This document shows, piece by piece, positions 9,338 through 17,584 of a stretch of 32,276 nucleotides of DNA. The stretch lies in assembly GCA_019636275.1 (NCBI GenBank), contig JAHBXY010000107.1, positions 1 through 32,276 on the forward strand. The letters are read 5' to 3'. A model generated the notes under the pieces. It saw only the letters and a program-made list of their open reading frames with translations, did not search any database and had not been told where the DNA came from. This stretch comes from Planctomycetota bacterium. GTDB taxonomy: Bacteria > Planctomycetota > J058. Both the position numbers and the translations under genes were made by a program. The first letter of the stretch is position 1. The number at the start of each line of letters is the position of its first letter.

Positions 9338-11053
9338 TCAGGACGACGGCTCCGCCGGCGGCGGCGTGGCCTCACCCGTCGAGGACCCGGGCGGCGTCAG
9401 CCGCTGGCTCGGCGGCCGCCCGAGGACGGGCGGCGGCTCGTGCTGCACGGCCGACGTCGGCCGCCGCTGCCGCAGCGCCGGCCCGTGGCGCTCGATGCTC
9501 CGGCGCCCGGCGGCGGCCTCGGGCGTCTTGAGGAAGCGCTGCGTGGCCGTGCCCGGGGCCCTGGGGCCCAGGAGCTCGGCGCGGAGCTGCTCGATCGCGC
9601 CGCGGAACTCCGCCTCGACGTGGTCGAGGTGCCGGCGCCGGTCGGCGATCTCCCAGAAGTGCTCGTCGTGCGCGGAGACGATCTGCGCGTAGGCCTCCTC
9701 GAGCCGCGCCGGGGGGACCTTCTTCAGCTCGGCCACGATCGCCCGCACCGGCTCCTCCTCGCCGCGCGTGTGCAGCTTGGCGGCCAGGATCACCTGCGCC
9801 TTCATGACGCCTGGCATCTGCAGGAGCCCGTCCGAGTCACGGTCGAGCTGCAGGAGGAGCTCGAGGACCGCCCGCCGGCAGGGCGACTCCTTGCGGTAGG
9901 CCAGGTCCGTCAGCGACGCCAGGTCGTAGGCCACGACGTTGATCAGGTAGCCCATGCCCATGCGCACGGCCTGGTGGCCGTAGTAGTCGAGGAAGAAGGC
10001 CACCTTCTGGGCGTGCTCCGGATCGACGTCGAGCTCCTCCTCGGCGAAGCGCCGCGCCTGGTACACGAACTTGTAGAACGCGTCCGAGCTCTTGTGCTGC
10101 AGCGCGGCGCGCAGGAACGTGTTGAAGAACAGCGTGACCATCTCGCGCGCGCCCACGTCCTGGCGCTCGGCCGTGCGCACGCCGAAGCGGCGCGTGAGGC
10201 TGGCCACCTGCGCCACGATCTCGGGCAGGCGCGCGATCGCCAGGGGCAGGACGAGCGAGAGCTCGAGCAGGATCGCGACCTCGATGGCCGCGCGCTTGCG
10301 CTCGACCTCGCGCCCCAGCTCCGGCCCGATCGCGTTCAGCTCCGCCTCGCGCAGGTCGAACCACCCCGGCGGGAGCTGGTCCTTGCGCGTCTCGTAGGCG
10401 TCGAACACGGCCCGCAGCGCGCGCAGGCCCTCGAAGGCCGTGTCGCGGTCGTAGCGGTCGACCGAGCGCAGGACGATGTTGCCCAGGTACTTGATGTTCT
10501 CGAGCGCCCCGGCGCGCGCGGCGGCCAGCTCCTCGTCGTCGCGCGAGCGCGCCGCCGTGGCGAAATCCTCGAGCACCTCGCGCTCGAGGTTGCGCACGAT
10601 GTTGCGCGGGATGAGGAACTTGAGGATGTAGTAGATGTACGGCCCGATCCCCACCAGGGCGACCATCGTCACGCCCAGGCTGAGGAACGTGCGCGCCCGG
10701 GCGCCGTCGGGCCCGGCGTCCTCGATGACATACATGTTCCAGGCGACGAGCGCGTTGGCGAGCACGTAGAAGGCCACGACGACGCGGTTCGTGCGGTCGG
10801 CGACGAAGATCTCGATCAGCTTGGGCGTGTAGACGTTGGCGGTCAGCGGCACGGCGATCGAGCACAGGGCCACGATCATCGACAGGACCACGCCCAGGAC
10901 GCGCGAGAGGTTGCTGACCACCGCGGCGAGGTCGGCGCCCTGGCGCGTGGGCTCGAACAGGGCCGGGCCGAGGTTCTGGGCCAGCTCCCGCCCCATGAGG
11001 GCCAGGAGCCCGAGCACGAGGAGGCCGCCGACGGTCGTGAGCAGGCGCTGCAT
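9338..11053 (-). CDS. DUF2254-like predicted membrane protein
   Basis: 571 residues from ATG at 11053. Four N-terminal hydrophobic segments (about residues 5-24, 45-68, 92-110 and 122-146) surround the stretch PLTANVYTPKLIEIF-VADRTN. This stretch and the spacing of the helices resemble the DUF2254 membrane family, where a similar FSPR-like motif follows helix 2. About 350 mostly helical, charged cytoplasmic residues follow, and the last ~60 are Pro/Ser-rich and look disordered. The catalytic or transport role is unknown. The C-terminal half does not show the usual DUF2254 ending that I can recall, so the family call is moderate. It is transcribed divergently from the MATE gene and converges on the VWA operon. 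Confidence 0.7.
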   Translation of the reverse strand: MQRLLTTVGGLLVLGLLALMGRELAQNLGPALFEPTRQGADLAAVVSNLSRVLGVVLSMIVALCSIAVPLTANVYTPKLIEIFVADRTNRVVVAFYVLANALVAWNMYVIEDAGPDGARARTFLSLGVTMVALVGIGPYIYYILKFLIPRNIVRNLEREVLEDFATAARSRDDEELAAARAGALENIKYLGNIVLRSVDRYDRDTAFEGLRALRAVFDAYETRKDQLPPGWFDLREAELNAIGPELGREVERKRAAIEVAILLELSLVLPLAIARLPEIVAQVASLTRRFGVRTAERQDVGAREMVTLFFNTFLRAALQHKSSDAFYKFVYQARRFAEEELDVDPEHAQKVAFFLDYYGHQAVRMGMGYLINVVAYDLASLTDLAYRKESPCRRAVLELLLQLDRDSDGLLQMPGVMKAQVILAAKLHTRGEEEPVRAIVAELKKVPPARLEEAYAQIVSAHDEHFWEIADRRRHLDHVEAEFRGAIEQLRAELLGPRAPGTATQRFLKTPEAAAGRRSIERHGPALRQRRPTSAVQHEPPPVLGRPPSQRLTPPGSSTGEATPPPAEPSS

Positions 11054-11242
11054 CGCTGGCGGCGGATCCTACGAGGAAGGAGCGCGAGGCTCCACCGCGA
11101 GCACCGGCCGTCGGACGTGGCGCCGAGGAACCGCGTGAGCTCCTGCCGCACGCCCCGCGCGGCGCGTCAAGCCGTGACAGCCGAGGGCCTTGGTCTCGTC
11201 CCGGTGACGCTCGCGCTTGACCGCGGGCCACGGGAGCGCCTG

Positions 11243-12661
11243 ATGTCCCCCTCCGCCACACCCCGTCCGGACGCCCTCGTGCTGACCCCGCCGCCCACGC
11301 CTGCCCGCGACCTCCGCCCCTGGGGCGCCGAGGCGCGCACGATCCTGCGCCTGTCGTTACCGGTCATGGTGGCGCAGGTGGGCCTCCTGGGCATGGGGCT
11401 CGTCGACACCTGGCTCGTCGGGCGCCTGGGCGACCCGGCCGCGCTGGCCGCCGTGGCCCTCGGCGACGCCTGCTTCTTCACGCTCATCGTGGTGGCCCTC
11501 GGCCTGATCCAGGCGCTCGACCCGCTGATCGCCCAGGCCCACGGCGCCGGGCAGGTCGACCGCTGCGCCGCCGCCTGGCGGGCGGGTGTGCGCCTGGCGC
11601 TCGCCCTGACGCTGCCGGTGAGCCTGGCGATCTGGGCCGCCGTGCCGCTCCTGGGCCGCTTCGCCGACCTCGACGCCGGCGTGCTCGCCGTGACGGCCGG
11701 CTACCTGGCCGCCCGGCTGCCCGGGGTGCTGCCCTGGCTCCTCTACAGCAGCGACCGCCACCTCCTGCACGGCCTGGGCTCCACCGTGCCGACGATGGTC
11801 GTGACGCTCGTGGCCAACCTCGTCAACGGCGTGCTCGACTACGGCCTGATCTTCGGCGCCTGGGGGCTCCCGGCGCTCGGCGTGGTCGGCTCCGGCCTGG
11901 CCACCGCCGGCTGCTCCTGGTTCATGTACCTGGCGCTGGCCGCGTGGATGCGCCGCCAGGCGCGCTACGCCCAGTACCGGGCGCCCGGCCCGATCCCGGC
12001 CGGGCTCCTGCCGCTCGTGGTGCGGATCGGGCTGCCGCTCGGCCTGACGCACGCGCTCGAGGTGGGGGCCTTCGCCTTCGCCTCGGTGCTCGTGGGCAAG
12101 CTCGGCGTCGTGGCGCTGGCCGGCCACCAGGTGGCGATCAAGATGGCGTCGACCAGCTTCATGGTGGCGCTGGCGCTGGGCGTGGGCACGTCGGTGCGCG
12201 TGGGCACGCTCACGGGCCGGGGCGACCCCGTCGGCGCCGCGCGCGCCGGCTGGACCGGGCTCCTGCTGGGCGCCGTGGCCATGGGCGGGGCGGCCGCGCT
12301 GTTCCTCCTCTTCCGCGTCGAGATCGTGGGCTCCTTCACGACCGACCCGGGGGTGGTGGCGGCCGGCGCGAGCCTGCTCATGATCGCGGCCGCCTTCCAG
12401 GTGTTCGACGGCACGCAGGCCGTCGCCGGCGGCGCCCTGCGCGGCCTCGGCGACACCCGCTTCCCCATGCTCGCCAACCTCGGCGCGTACTGGGTGGTGG
12501 CCCTGCCGCTCGGCGGCGTGCTCGCCTTCAGCCACGGCCACGGGGCCGAGGGCGTGTGGTGGGCGCTGGCCCTGGGCCTGCTCCTGGCCGCGGTCGTCCT
12601 CGTGTGGCGGTTCCACGCCATGCAGGGGGCCCGGCCGATCGACCAGCCCTCCGGCGCGTAG
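11243..12661 (+). CDS. MATE-family multidrug efflux transporter
   Basis: 472 residues from ATG 11243, with GGGAG (11232-11236) 6 nt upstream. The frame is open far upstream, but the protein similarity begins only here. About twelve membrane helices are visible. The N-terminal ILRLSLPVMVAQVGLLGMGLVDTW (split as ILRLSLPVMVAQ and GLLGMGLVDTW) is the typical MATE entry. GLATAGCSWFMYLAL, VALAGHQVAIK, ALGVGTSVRVGTLTGRGD and VFDGTQAVAGGALRGLGDT are typical of NorM-like proteins. It should export cationic compounds with Na+ or H+ influx in the inner membrane. The substrate cannot be read from sequence. It has no regulator or outer-membrane partner beside it and stands alone between a divergent and a convergent neighbour. 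Confidence 0.92.
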   Translation: MSPSATPRPDALVLTPPPTPARDLRPWGAEARTILRLSLPVMVAQVGLLGMGLVDTWLVGRLGDPAALAAVALGDACFFTLIVVALGLIQALDPLIAQAHGAGQVDRCAAAWRAGVRLALALTLPVSLAIWAAVPLLGRFADLDAGVLAVTAGYLAARLPGVLPWLLYSSDRHLLHGLGSTVPTMVVTLVANLVNGVLDYGLIFGAWGLPALGVVGSGLATAGCSWFMYLALAAWMRRQARYAQYRAPGPIPAGLLPLVVRIGLPLGLTHALEVGAFAFASVLVGKLGVVALAGHQVAIKMASTSFMVALALGVGTSVRVGTLTGRGDPVGAARAGWTGLLLGAVAMGGAAALFLLFRVEIVGSFTTDPGVVAAGASLLMIAAAFQVFDGTQAVAGGALRGLGDTRFPMLANLGAYWVVALPLGGVLAFSHGHGAEGVWWALALGLLLAAVVLVWRFHAMQGARPIDQPSGA

Positions 12662-12680
12662 CGCACCAAGTGCTTGGCGC
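12661..12680 (+). terminator. Possible terminator hairpin after the MATE gene
   Basis: GCGCACCAAGTGCTTGGCGC folds as CCAAG-TG-CTTGG with an outer GCG/CGC clamp across a small bulge. It overlaps the last base of the stop codon, and no T-run follows, so it is only a candidate. Confidence 0.3.
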
Positions 12681-12697
12681 CTGAACTGCTTCGTCGA

Positions 12698-12815
12698 CCC
12701 GTTCCCGTTCCCGTTCCCGTTCCCGTTCCCGGTTGTCGGAGCCACATGAACTTCGACCACGAGCGTTGGTCGAGATCTCGTCCTCGCGGAGGTGCGGGAA
12801 CGGGAACGGGAACGG
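12698..12815. repeat. Inverted pair of hexanucleotide arrays (CCCGTT)n / (AACGGG)n
   Basis: Five to six CCCGTT units (12698-12732) face three-plus AACGGG units (12795-12815). Twenty-one bases of the right array pair perfectly with the left one. The 62-nt spacer holds smaller hairpins (CGACCA/TGGTCG; CCTC-GCG-GAGG). It lies between convergent genes ending at 12661 and 12869 and contains no gene. It could end transcription from both sides or be a copy of a dispersed repeat. Confidence 0.85.
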
Positions 12816-12868
12816 AAGACTCGACCGAGAGTTGGCCGCTAGCCATCCGGTCTTGCGCGTAGCCCCGA

Positions 12869-13456
12869 CTACGCGCCGGACGGCGTCCCGTCGAGCCGGC
12901 CCATGATCGCCTGCAGAACCTTCTCCAGGTCGTCGTTGACGACCTGGAGGTCGTAGCGGTCGGCCTGGGCCAGCTCGTACTGGGCCGTGCGCAGGCGCCG
13001 CTCGATCTGCTCGGGCGTCGTGTCGCGCCGGCCCTCGAGGCGCTCGCGCAGCACCTCGAGCGAGGGCGGGTGCAGGAACACGGTCAGGAGCGGGTAGCCC
13101 TTGAGGCGCAGCTGCGCGGCGCCCTGCACGTCGATGTCGAGCAGGACGTGCCGGCCCGCCTTCAGCGCCTCGAGCACCGGCGCGGCCGGCGTGCCGTAGT
13201 AGTGCGTCGTGTGCACCCGCGCCCACTCGAGGAACTCGCCCGCGTCGCGGCGGCGCTCGAACTCGGCGTCGTCGAGGAAGTGGTACTCGACGCCGTCGCG
13301 CTCCTGGCCGCGCGGGGCGCGCGTCGTGCAGGAGATCGAGCGCGCGAAGCGGTCGGTGGCCATGAGGCGGTCGCGCACGGTCGACTTGCCGACGCCCGAG
13401 GGGCCCGAGATGACGACGACGCGCGCGCCGCCGGAGGTCGTCGGGGCGGGGCTCAC
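12869..13456 (-). CDS. gmk: Guanylate kinase
   Basis: 195 residues. It phosphorylates GMP to GDP with ATP in the cytoplasm, an essential step of guanine nucleotide supply. The P-loop GPSGVGKST (residues 18-26), SISCTTRAPRGQERDGVEYHF (read as SISCTTRAPR and DGVEYHF), GEFLEWARVHTTHYYGTP and LLDIDVQGA are the standard GMP-binding and catalytic motifs, and the length is typical. It begins with GTG whose bases overlap the TGA of yicC (GTGA, 13453-13456), so translation is probably coupled to yicC; no good SD of its own is visible. It is the last gene of the tpiA-secG-yicC-gmk operon. Confidence 0.96.
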   Translation of the reverse strand: MSPAPTTSGGARVVVISGPSGVGKSTVRDRLMATDRFARSISCTTRAPRGQERDGVEYHFLDDAEFERRRDAGEFLEWARVHTTHYYGTPAAPVLEALKAGRHVLLDIDVQGAAQLRLKGYPLLTVFLHPPSLEVLRERLEGRRDTTPEQIERRLRTAQYELAQADRYDLQVVNDDLEKVLQAIMGRLDGTPSGA

Positions 13457-14340
13457 TCGACGTTCGCCACCTGCTCGCGGATCCGCTCGACGTCGAGCTT
13501 CACGGCGAGGATGCGCTGCACGAGCGCGGTGTCGTGCGTCTTGCTGGCCATGGTGTTCGCCTCGCGCAGGAGCTCCTGCGCGAGGAACTCGAGCTTGCGC
13601 CCCACGGGCCCCTCGGCCTGGTCGAGCGCGCCCAGGAGCTGCTCGACGTGGCTGCGCAGGCGCTGCGCCTCCTCGCAGATGTCGCCCCGGTCGGCGAGGA
13701 GCGCCGTCTCGCGGGCGAGCACGCCCGGGTCGAGCGTGAGCTGCGACTCCTTGCAGAGCTGCTCGATCCGCGCGCGCAGGCGCTGCCCCTGCTCGCGCAC
13801 GACGTCGGGCACGAGCGCCTCGACCTCGCGCCCCACGTCGCGGATCCGCCCGGCCGTTCGCCGCAGGTCGTCGGCGATCCCCTGTCCCTCGCGCAGGCGC
13901 ATGGCGTCGAGGCCGTCGAGCGCCTCGCCCGCGAGCCGCTCGAGCGCCGGCCACAGGTCGGCCGCCGCGTCGTGCGCCACGTCCTCGCGCACGACGCCCG
14001 GCAGGAGCGCCACCTCGCCCACGCGCGGCGGGTCGACCCCCAGCTCGCGCGCGGCCGCGGCCAGGACGCCGTGGAGGCGCTTGAGCAGCGCCACGTCGAG
14101 CTGCGGCCCGCCGGCCTCGAGCGCCCCGGCGACGCGCACCGTCAGGTGCACGGCGCCGCGCGCGAGCCGCGCGCGCACGAGCTCCTCGAGCTGCGGCACG
14201 AGGCCGCCCAGCGCCTCGGGGACGCGGGTCACGACCTTGAGGTGCCGCCCGTTCACCGAGCGCACCTCGACCTCGAGCTGCGCCGCCCCGTGCGAGGCGT
14301 GCGCCGTCCCGAAGCCGGTCATGCTGCGCAGGCCGGGCAC
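13453..14340 (-). CDS. yicC: YicC family protein (probable endoribonuclease)
   Basis: 295 residues, near the usual length. It opens with MPGLRSMTGFG, matching the SMTGFG start of the family, and contains EVRSVNGRHLKV, a helical middle and the C-terminal GRKLEFLAQELLREANTMASK, read here as GRKLEFLAQELLRE and ANTMASK. YicC proteins are reported to be endoribonucleases, and the gene is commonly found beside gmk, as here. The start is the GTG at 14340, supported by AGGAGG (14345-14350) 4 nt upstream; the internal ATG of SMTGFG is the alternative. It lies 15 nt after secG and overlaps gmk by 4 nt. Confidence 0.93.
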   Translation of the reverse strand: MPGLRSMTGFGTAHASHGAAQLEVEVRSVNGRHLKVVTRVPEALGGLVPQLEELVRARLARGAVHLTVRVAGALEAGGPQLDVALLKRLHGVLAAAARELGVDPPRVGEVALLPGVVREDVAHDAAADLWPALERLAGEALDGLDAMRLREGQGIADDLRRTAGRIRDVGREVEALVPDVVREQGQRLRARIEQLCKESQLTLDPGVLARETALLADRGDICEEAQRLRSHVEQLLGALDQAEGPVGRKLEFLAQELLREANTMASKTHDTALVQRILAVKLDVERIREQVANVE

Positions 14341-14355
14341 GCGTCCTCCTCGGCG

Positions 14356-14694
14356 CTACTGCGGCGTCGCGGGGGGCGCGGAGGGGGCCTCGGGCTCCTG
14401 CGGGGCGCCGCCGCGCTCGGCCGCGCGCGCGGCCTCCTCGGCCAGCGAGCGCTGGTCGAGGCGGTGGTGGAGCACGCCCAGGAACATGGCCAGGAGCATG
14501 AAGATCGCCGCGCAGACCGCGGTCGCGCGCTTCCAGGTCATGTCGGCCTTGGCGCCGAAGGCCACGTCGACGGCGCCGCCGCCGAACGCGCCGCCCAGCC
14601 CGCCGCCCTCGCCCTTCTGGATGAGGACGACGAAGCACAGGAACAGGCAGGCGATCACGTAGACGACCGTGAGCACCACCATCATCGTGTACAT
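14356..14694 (-). CDS. secG: Preprotein translocase subunit SecG
   Basis: 112 residues with two membrane helices (about 4-25 and 57-76). Between them is the Gly-rich cytoplasmic loop typical of SecG (QKGEGGGLGGAFGGGA, residues 27-41). A charged and then Pro/Ala-rich tail follows. SecG is the small accessory subunit of SecYEG and assists SecA-driven export. The start ATG has GGAGG (14704-14708) 9 nt upstream, inside the end of tpiA; the two genes are 3 nt apart. The tpiA-secG neighbourhood is widespread in bacteria. Confidence 0.94.
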   Translation of the reverse strand: MYTMMVVLTVVYVIACLFLCFVVLIQKGEGGGLGGAFGGGAVDVAFGAKADMTWKRATAVCAAIFMLLAMFLGVLHHRLDQRSLAEEAARAAERGGAPQEPEAPSAPPATPQ

Positions 14695-14697
14695 GTC

Positions 14698-15495
14698 TCA
14701 AGGCCTCCGCGTGGCCGCGCGCGCCTGCTCGGCCACGCCGCGGACGATCTGCACGAACGAGCCCGCCTCCAGGCTCGCCCCGCCGACGAGCGCGCCCGCG
14801 ATGCCGTCCTGGCGCGCGAGGCCGTCGATGTTGTCGGGCTTGACGCTCCCGCCGTAGATCACGGGGACGTCGCCGGCGGCCTGGCCGAACGAGGCCAGGA
14901 GCCCGCCGATGAAGCGATGCATGGCGCCCGCCTGCTCGGGCGTGGCGGTGCGGCCGGTGCCGATGGCCCACACGGGCTCGTAGGCCACGACCACGCGCGC
15001 GTAGGCGGCCGGGTCGAGCCCCTCGAGCGCGCCGCGGACCTGCGCCTCGACGACCGCCTCGTGGCGGCCGGCGTCGCGGTCGGCGAGCTGCTCGCCCACG
15101 CACACGATCGGGTCGACGCCGGCGTCGAGCGCCGCCTCGAGCTTGCGGCGCACGAGCGCGTCGTCCTCGCCCGCGTGCTGGCGGCGCTCCGAGTGACCGA
15201 CGATCACGCGCCGCACGCCGACCGAGGCGAGCATGGGCGCCGAGACCCAGCCGGTGAACGCGCCCTTGGGCTCGGGGTGGCAGTCCTGGGCCACCAGCTC
15301 GACCGGGTGGGCCCCGATCGCCTCGCGGACGGCGTCCAGGAACGGGAGCGGCGGGGCGAGGCCCACGCGCACGACGTCGGGGTCCCACGCGGCGACCTGC
15401 TGGAGCTGCGCGACGACGCCGGCGGCCAGGGCGACGGCCTCGGCGCGGGTCGTGTGCATCTTCCAGTTGCCTGTGACGTAGCGGCGTCCGCCCAC
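14698..15495 (-). CDS. tpiA: Triose-phosphate isomerase
   Basis: 265 residues; interconverts dihydroxyacetone phosphate and glyceraldehyde 3-phosphate in glycolysis and gluconeogenesis. Catalytic residues are all present: N10 and K12 (TGNWKM), H101 (IVGHSERR) and E173 (AYEPVWAIGTG). The phosphate loop YGGSVKPDN is also present. The C-terminus is slightly extended relative to the usual ~250 residues. The start is GTG with GGAGGG a few bases upstream. A near-consensus promoter lies 25-53 nt before the start codon, so this is the first gene of tpiA-secG-yicC-gmk. Confidence 0.97.
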   Translation of the reverse strand: MGGRRYVTGNWKMHTTRAEAVALAAGVVAQLQQVAAWDPDVVRVGLAPPLPFLDAVREAIGAHPVELVAQDCHPEPKGAFTGWVSAPMLASVGVRRVIVGHSERRQHAGEDDALVRRKLEAALDAGVDPIVCVGEQLADRDAGRHEAVVEAQVRGALEGLDPAAYARVVVAYEPVWAIGTGRTATPEQAGAMHRFIGGLLASFGQAAGDVPVIYGGSVKPDNIDGLARQDGIAGALVGGASLEAGSFVQIVRGVAEQARAATRRP

Positions 15496-15519
15496 GCGGA
15501 ACCCTCCGGGGAGCCCCGG

Positions 15520-15548
15520 ACTATAGGGGCTTGCGCGCGCATCGTCAA
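15520..15548 (-). promoter_or_regulatory. Sigma-70-type promoter of tpiA-secG-yicC-gmk
   Basis: On the minus strand TTGACG (15543-15548) is followed after exactly 17 bp by TATAGT (15520-15525); these differ from consensus by one base each. The expected start of transcription is near 15513, giving a leader of only about 18 nt that contains the tpiA SD. The two hexamers stand out sharply from the surrounding GC-rich sequence. Confidence 0.8.
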
Positions 15549-15588
15549 CGCGCCCGTATCCCCAGGGACCGCGTGACCGGCCCGCGTT

Positions 15589-16284
15589 TCAGCCGACCCG
15601 CATCCCTCGCTTCCTCCGCTGCTCCTCGGCCTCGTTGAGGTGGAAGTAGATCGGGCACAGGCGCAGGGCGTCCTGGCGCTCGCCGCGGGCGAAGCGCGCG
15701 TAGGCCAGGGCCGCGACCTGCTCGGCCGTCGGCCAGCGCACGTCGGGCGCGGCGACGAGGCCGGCGGCCTCGTCGCTCACCTGCGCCGCCGCGTCGCCGA
15801 CGACGACGGCCGGGCGGGCGAGCGCCTGGCGCAGGATCGCCGGGTCGTGGAGGCCGGCGGCCTGCTCGCGCACGACGCCCTCGGGCGTGCGCAGGAACGT
15901 GGCCGCGTAGACCTGGCCGCGCGAGGCGTCGAGCGCGCACACGACGCGCTCGCCCGGCGGCGCCAGGGCCTCGAGCGCGTCGACGCAGGGCACGCCCAGG
16001 AGCGGACGCCCCCACGCGAAGGCCAGGCCCTTGGCGGCGGCCAGGCCGATGCGCAGGCCCGTGTAGCTGCCGGGGCCCGTGTCGACGGCGACGAGGTCGG
16101 GCGGCCGCCGGGGGCCGAGGCCTGCGGCGCGCAGCATGCGCTGGATCGTCGGCGCCAGCTCGGCGCCGAGCTGGCGCGTGGCGGTGAGCACGGTCTGGAC
16201 GACGCGCGCCCCGCCGCGCGCGTCGGGCTCGAGGAGCGCGACGCTCCCGTGCGGTCCGGCGGTCTCGATCCCCAGCACGATCAT
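15589..16284 (-). CDS. tsaB: tRNA t6A biosynthesis protein TsaB
   Basis: 231 residues, normal for TsaB. It begins MIVLGIETAG and carries VDTGPGSYTGLRIG (residues 68-80), the family hallmark in the ASKHA fold. TsaB is the scaffold partner of TsaD in making threonylcarbamoyladenosine at position 37 of tRNAs reading ANN codons; it acts in the cytoplasm with TsaD and TsaE, which are not in this window. The start ATG has GGAGG (minus strand of 16290-16294) 5 nt upstream. It is divergent from alr and lies about 93 nt upstream of tpiA on the same strand, but the tpiA promoter between them suggests separate control. Confidence 0.93.
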   Translation of the reverse strand: MIVLGIETAGPHGSVALLEPDARGGARVVQTVLTATRQLGAELAPTIQRMLRAAGLGPRRPPDLVAVDTGPGSYTGLRIGLAAAKGLAFAWGRPLLGVPCVDALEALAPPGERVVCALDASRGQVYAATFLRTPEGVVREQAAGLHDPAILRQALARPAVVVGDAAAQVSDEAAGLVAAPDVRWPTAEQVAALAYARFARGERQDALRLCPIYFHLNEAEEQRRKRGMRVG

Positions 16285-16407
16285 GAAGGCCTCCGCGCGG
16301 GCGTGATCGCCCAGGGGCTCTTTCGGCTCCGGGGGCGTCGTCCCTTCAGCCTACGGCCAGGCCGGCGAGCCGCGCGGGTCAGGGCGCGCGCCCCGGCGGC
16401 CGATAAG

Positions 16408-16432
16408 CTCCGGGAGGTTGTCCTCCCGGAGG
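16408..16432 (+). promoter_or_regulatory. SD-sequestering hairpin before alr
   Basis: CTCCGGGAGG (16408-16417), loop TTGT, CCTCCCGGAG (16422-16431) forms a perfect 10-bp stem. The SD of alr, GGAGG (16428-16432), is inside the right arm and sits 6 nt before ATG 16439. The fold would hide the ribosome site, so translation of alr may need melting, a protein or a ribosome-assisted opening. An A/T-rich patch CGATAA (16401-16406) just upstream could be a -10 element but lacks a -35. Confidence 0.6.
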
Positions 16433-16438
16433 ATGTCG

Positions 16439-17584
16439 ATGACCCGCGCGTGGGTCGAGCTGGACCTCGGGGCGGTGCGCGCCAACGTGCGGACGATCCG
16501 CGCGGCCGCGGGCCCCGGCGTCGACGTGCTGGCCGTGGTCAAGGCCGACGGCTACGGGCACGGCGCCGCGCCGGTGGCCCGCGCCGCCCTGGAGGCGGGC
16601 GCGACGCGCCTGGGCGTGGCCACGCCCGAGGAGGCGCTCCGCCTGCGCGACGCCGGGGTCACCGCGCCGGTGCAGCTCCTCGGGTCGTTCCTCGACGACG
16701 AGGTCGACGGCCTGCTCCAGGCGCGCGCGCAGCTCACGCTCAACGACCCGGGCGACGTCGCGCGCGCCAGCGCGGCGGCGCGGCGCGCCGGGCGCCCGGT
16801 CGGCGTGCACCTCAAGGTGGACGTCGGCATGCACCGGCACGGCGTCGCGCCGGGCGACGCGCTCGACCTCCTGGCGCAGATCGCCCGCGACCCGGCCCTG
16901 CGCCTCGAGGGGCTCATGACGCACCTGCCGTCGCCCCGCGACGAGGCCCGCTCGCGCGCCATGCTCGCGCCCTTCGCCGACCTCGTCGCCCGCGCCGCGC
17001 GCGCGGGGCTGCGTCCGCCGCGCGTCCACGCCGCCGCGTCGGCCGCGCTGTTCCGCCTGCCCGAGGCGCGCTTCGACCTGGTCCGCCCGGGGATCGCGCT
17101 GGTCGGCCTCGACCCCGACCCCTCGCCCGCGGGGCCCGCGCTCGCGCCGGCGCTGAGCCTGCGCGCGCGCGTCACGCGCGTGCTCGACGTCGCGGCGGGC
17201 GAGCAGGTCGGCTACGGCGGCCGCTGGACGGCCGGGCGGCCGTCGCGCCTGGTCCTGCTCGGCGTCGGCTACGGCGACGGCCTGCCCTACGCGCTCACGG
17301 GCGCCGGCGCCGACGTCCTCCTGCAGGGACGCCGCTGCCCGCTCGTCGCGACGGTGATGATGGACTACGTCCTCGTCGACGCGACCGACCTCCCCCGCGC
17401 GCCGGTTCCGGGCGACGTGGCCACGCTGTTTGGCCGCGACGGCGACGCCTTCCTCCCGCTCGAGGAGCAGGCGCGGCGCGCGGGCCTGATCCCCTACGCC
17501 CTCTCCTGCGGCCTCGGCGCACGCCTCACCCGCGTCGTCCGTGGCGCCGAGATCACTTCGGCCAGCCACCGCCGCGCCGCTTGA
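16439..17584 (+). CDS. alr: Alanine racemase
   Basis: 381 residues from ATG 16439; starts at TTG 16418 or ATG 16433 are possible, but only 16439 has GGAGG at proper spacing. The enzyme is a PLP-dependent racemase that makes D-alanine for peptidoglycan. The PLP lysine is K35 in VVKADGYGHG. The second catalytic residue is the Tyr of VGYGGRW. LDLGAVRANV, LKVDVGMHRHGV, RPGIALVGLDPD and GVGYGDGLP also fit the family. Oddly, the usual ANSA stretch that helps hold the PLP phosphate reads AASA (HAAASAALF), so one Asn is replaced while the Ser remains. The product would feed ddl at the far right of the window. It is divergent from tsaB. Confidence 0.95.
   Translation: MTRAWVELDLGAVRANVRTIRAAAGPGVDVLAVVKADGYGHGAAPVARAALEAGATRLGVATPEEALRLRDAGVTAPVQLLGSFLDDEVDGLLQARAQLTLNDPGDVARASAAARRAGRPVGVHLKVDVGMHRHGVAPGDALDLLAQIARDPALRLEGLMTHLPSPRDEARSRAMLAPFADLVARAARAGLRPPRVHAAASAALFRLPEARFDLVRPGIALVGLDPDPSPAGPALAPALSLRARVTRVLDVAAGEQVGYGGRWTAGRPSRLVLLGVGYGDGLPYALTGAGADVLLQGRRCPLVATVMMDYVLVDATDLPRAPVPGDVATLFGRDGDAFLPLEEQARRAGLIPYALSCGLGARLTRVVRGAEITSASHRRAA

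Noticed and set aside
11217..11222. TTGACC as a -35 box for the MATE gene
   Set aside because: It lies only 20 nt before the start codon, leaving no room for a -10 and a transcription start upstream of the ATG.
9440..11242. Long + strand extension upstream of the MATE protein
   Set aside because: It is antisense to the DUF2254-like gene; MATE similarity begins at 11243, where an SD is present.
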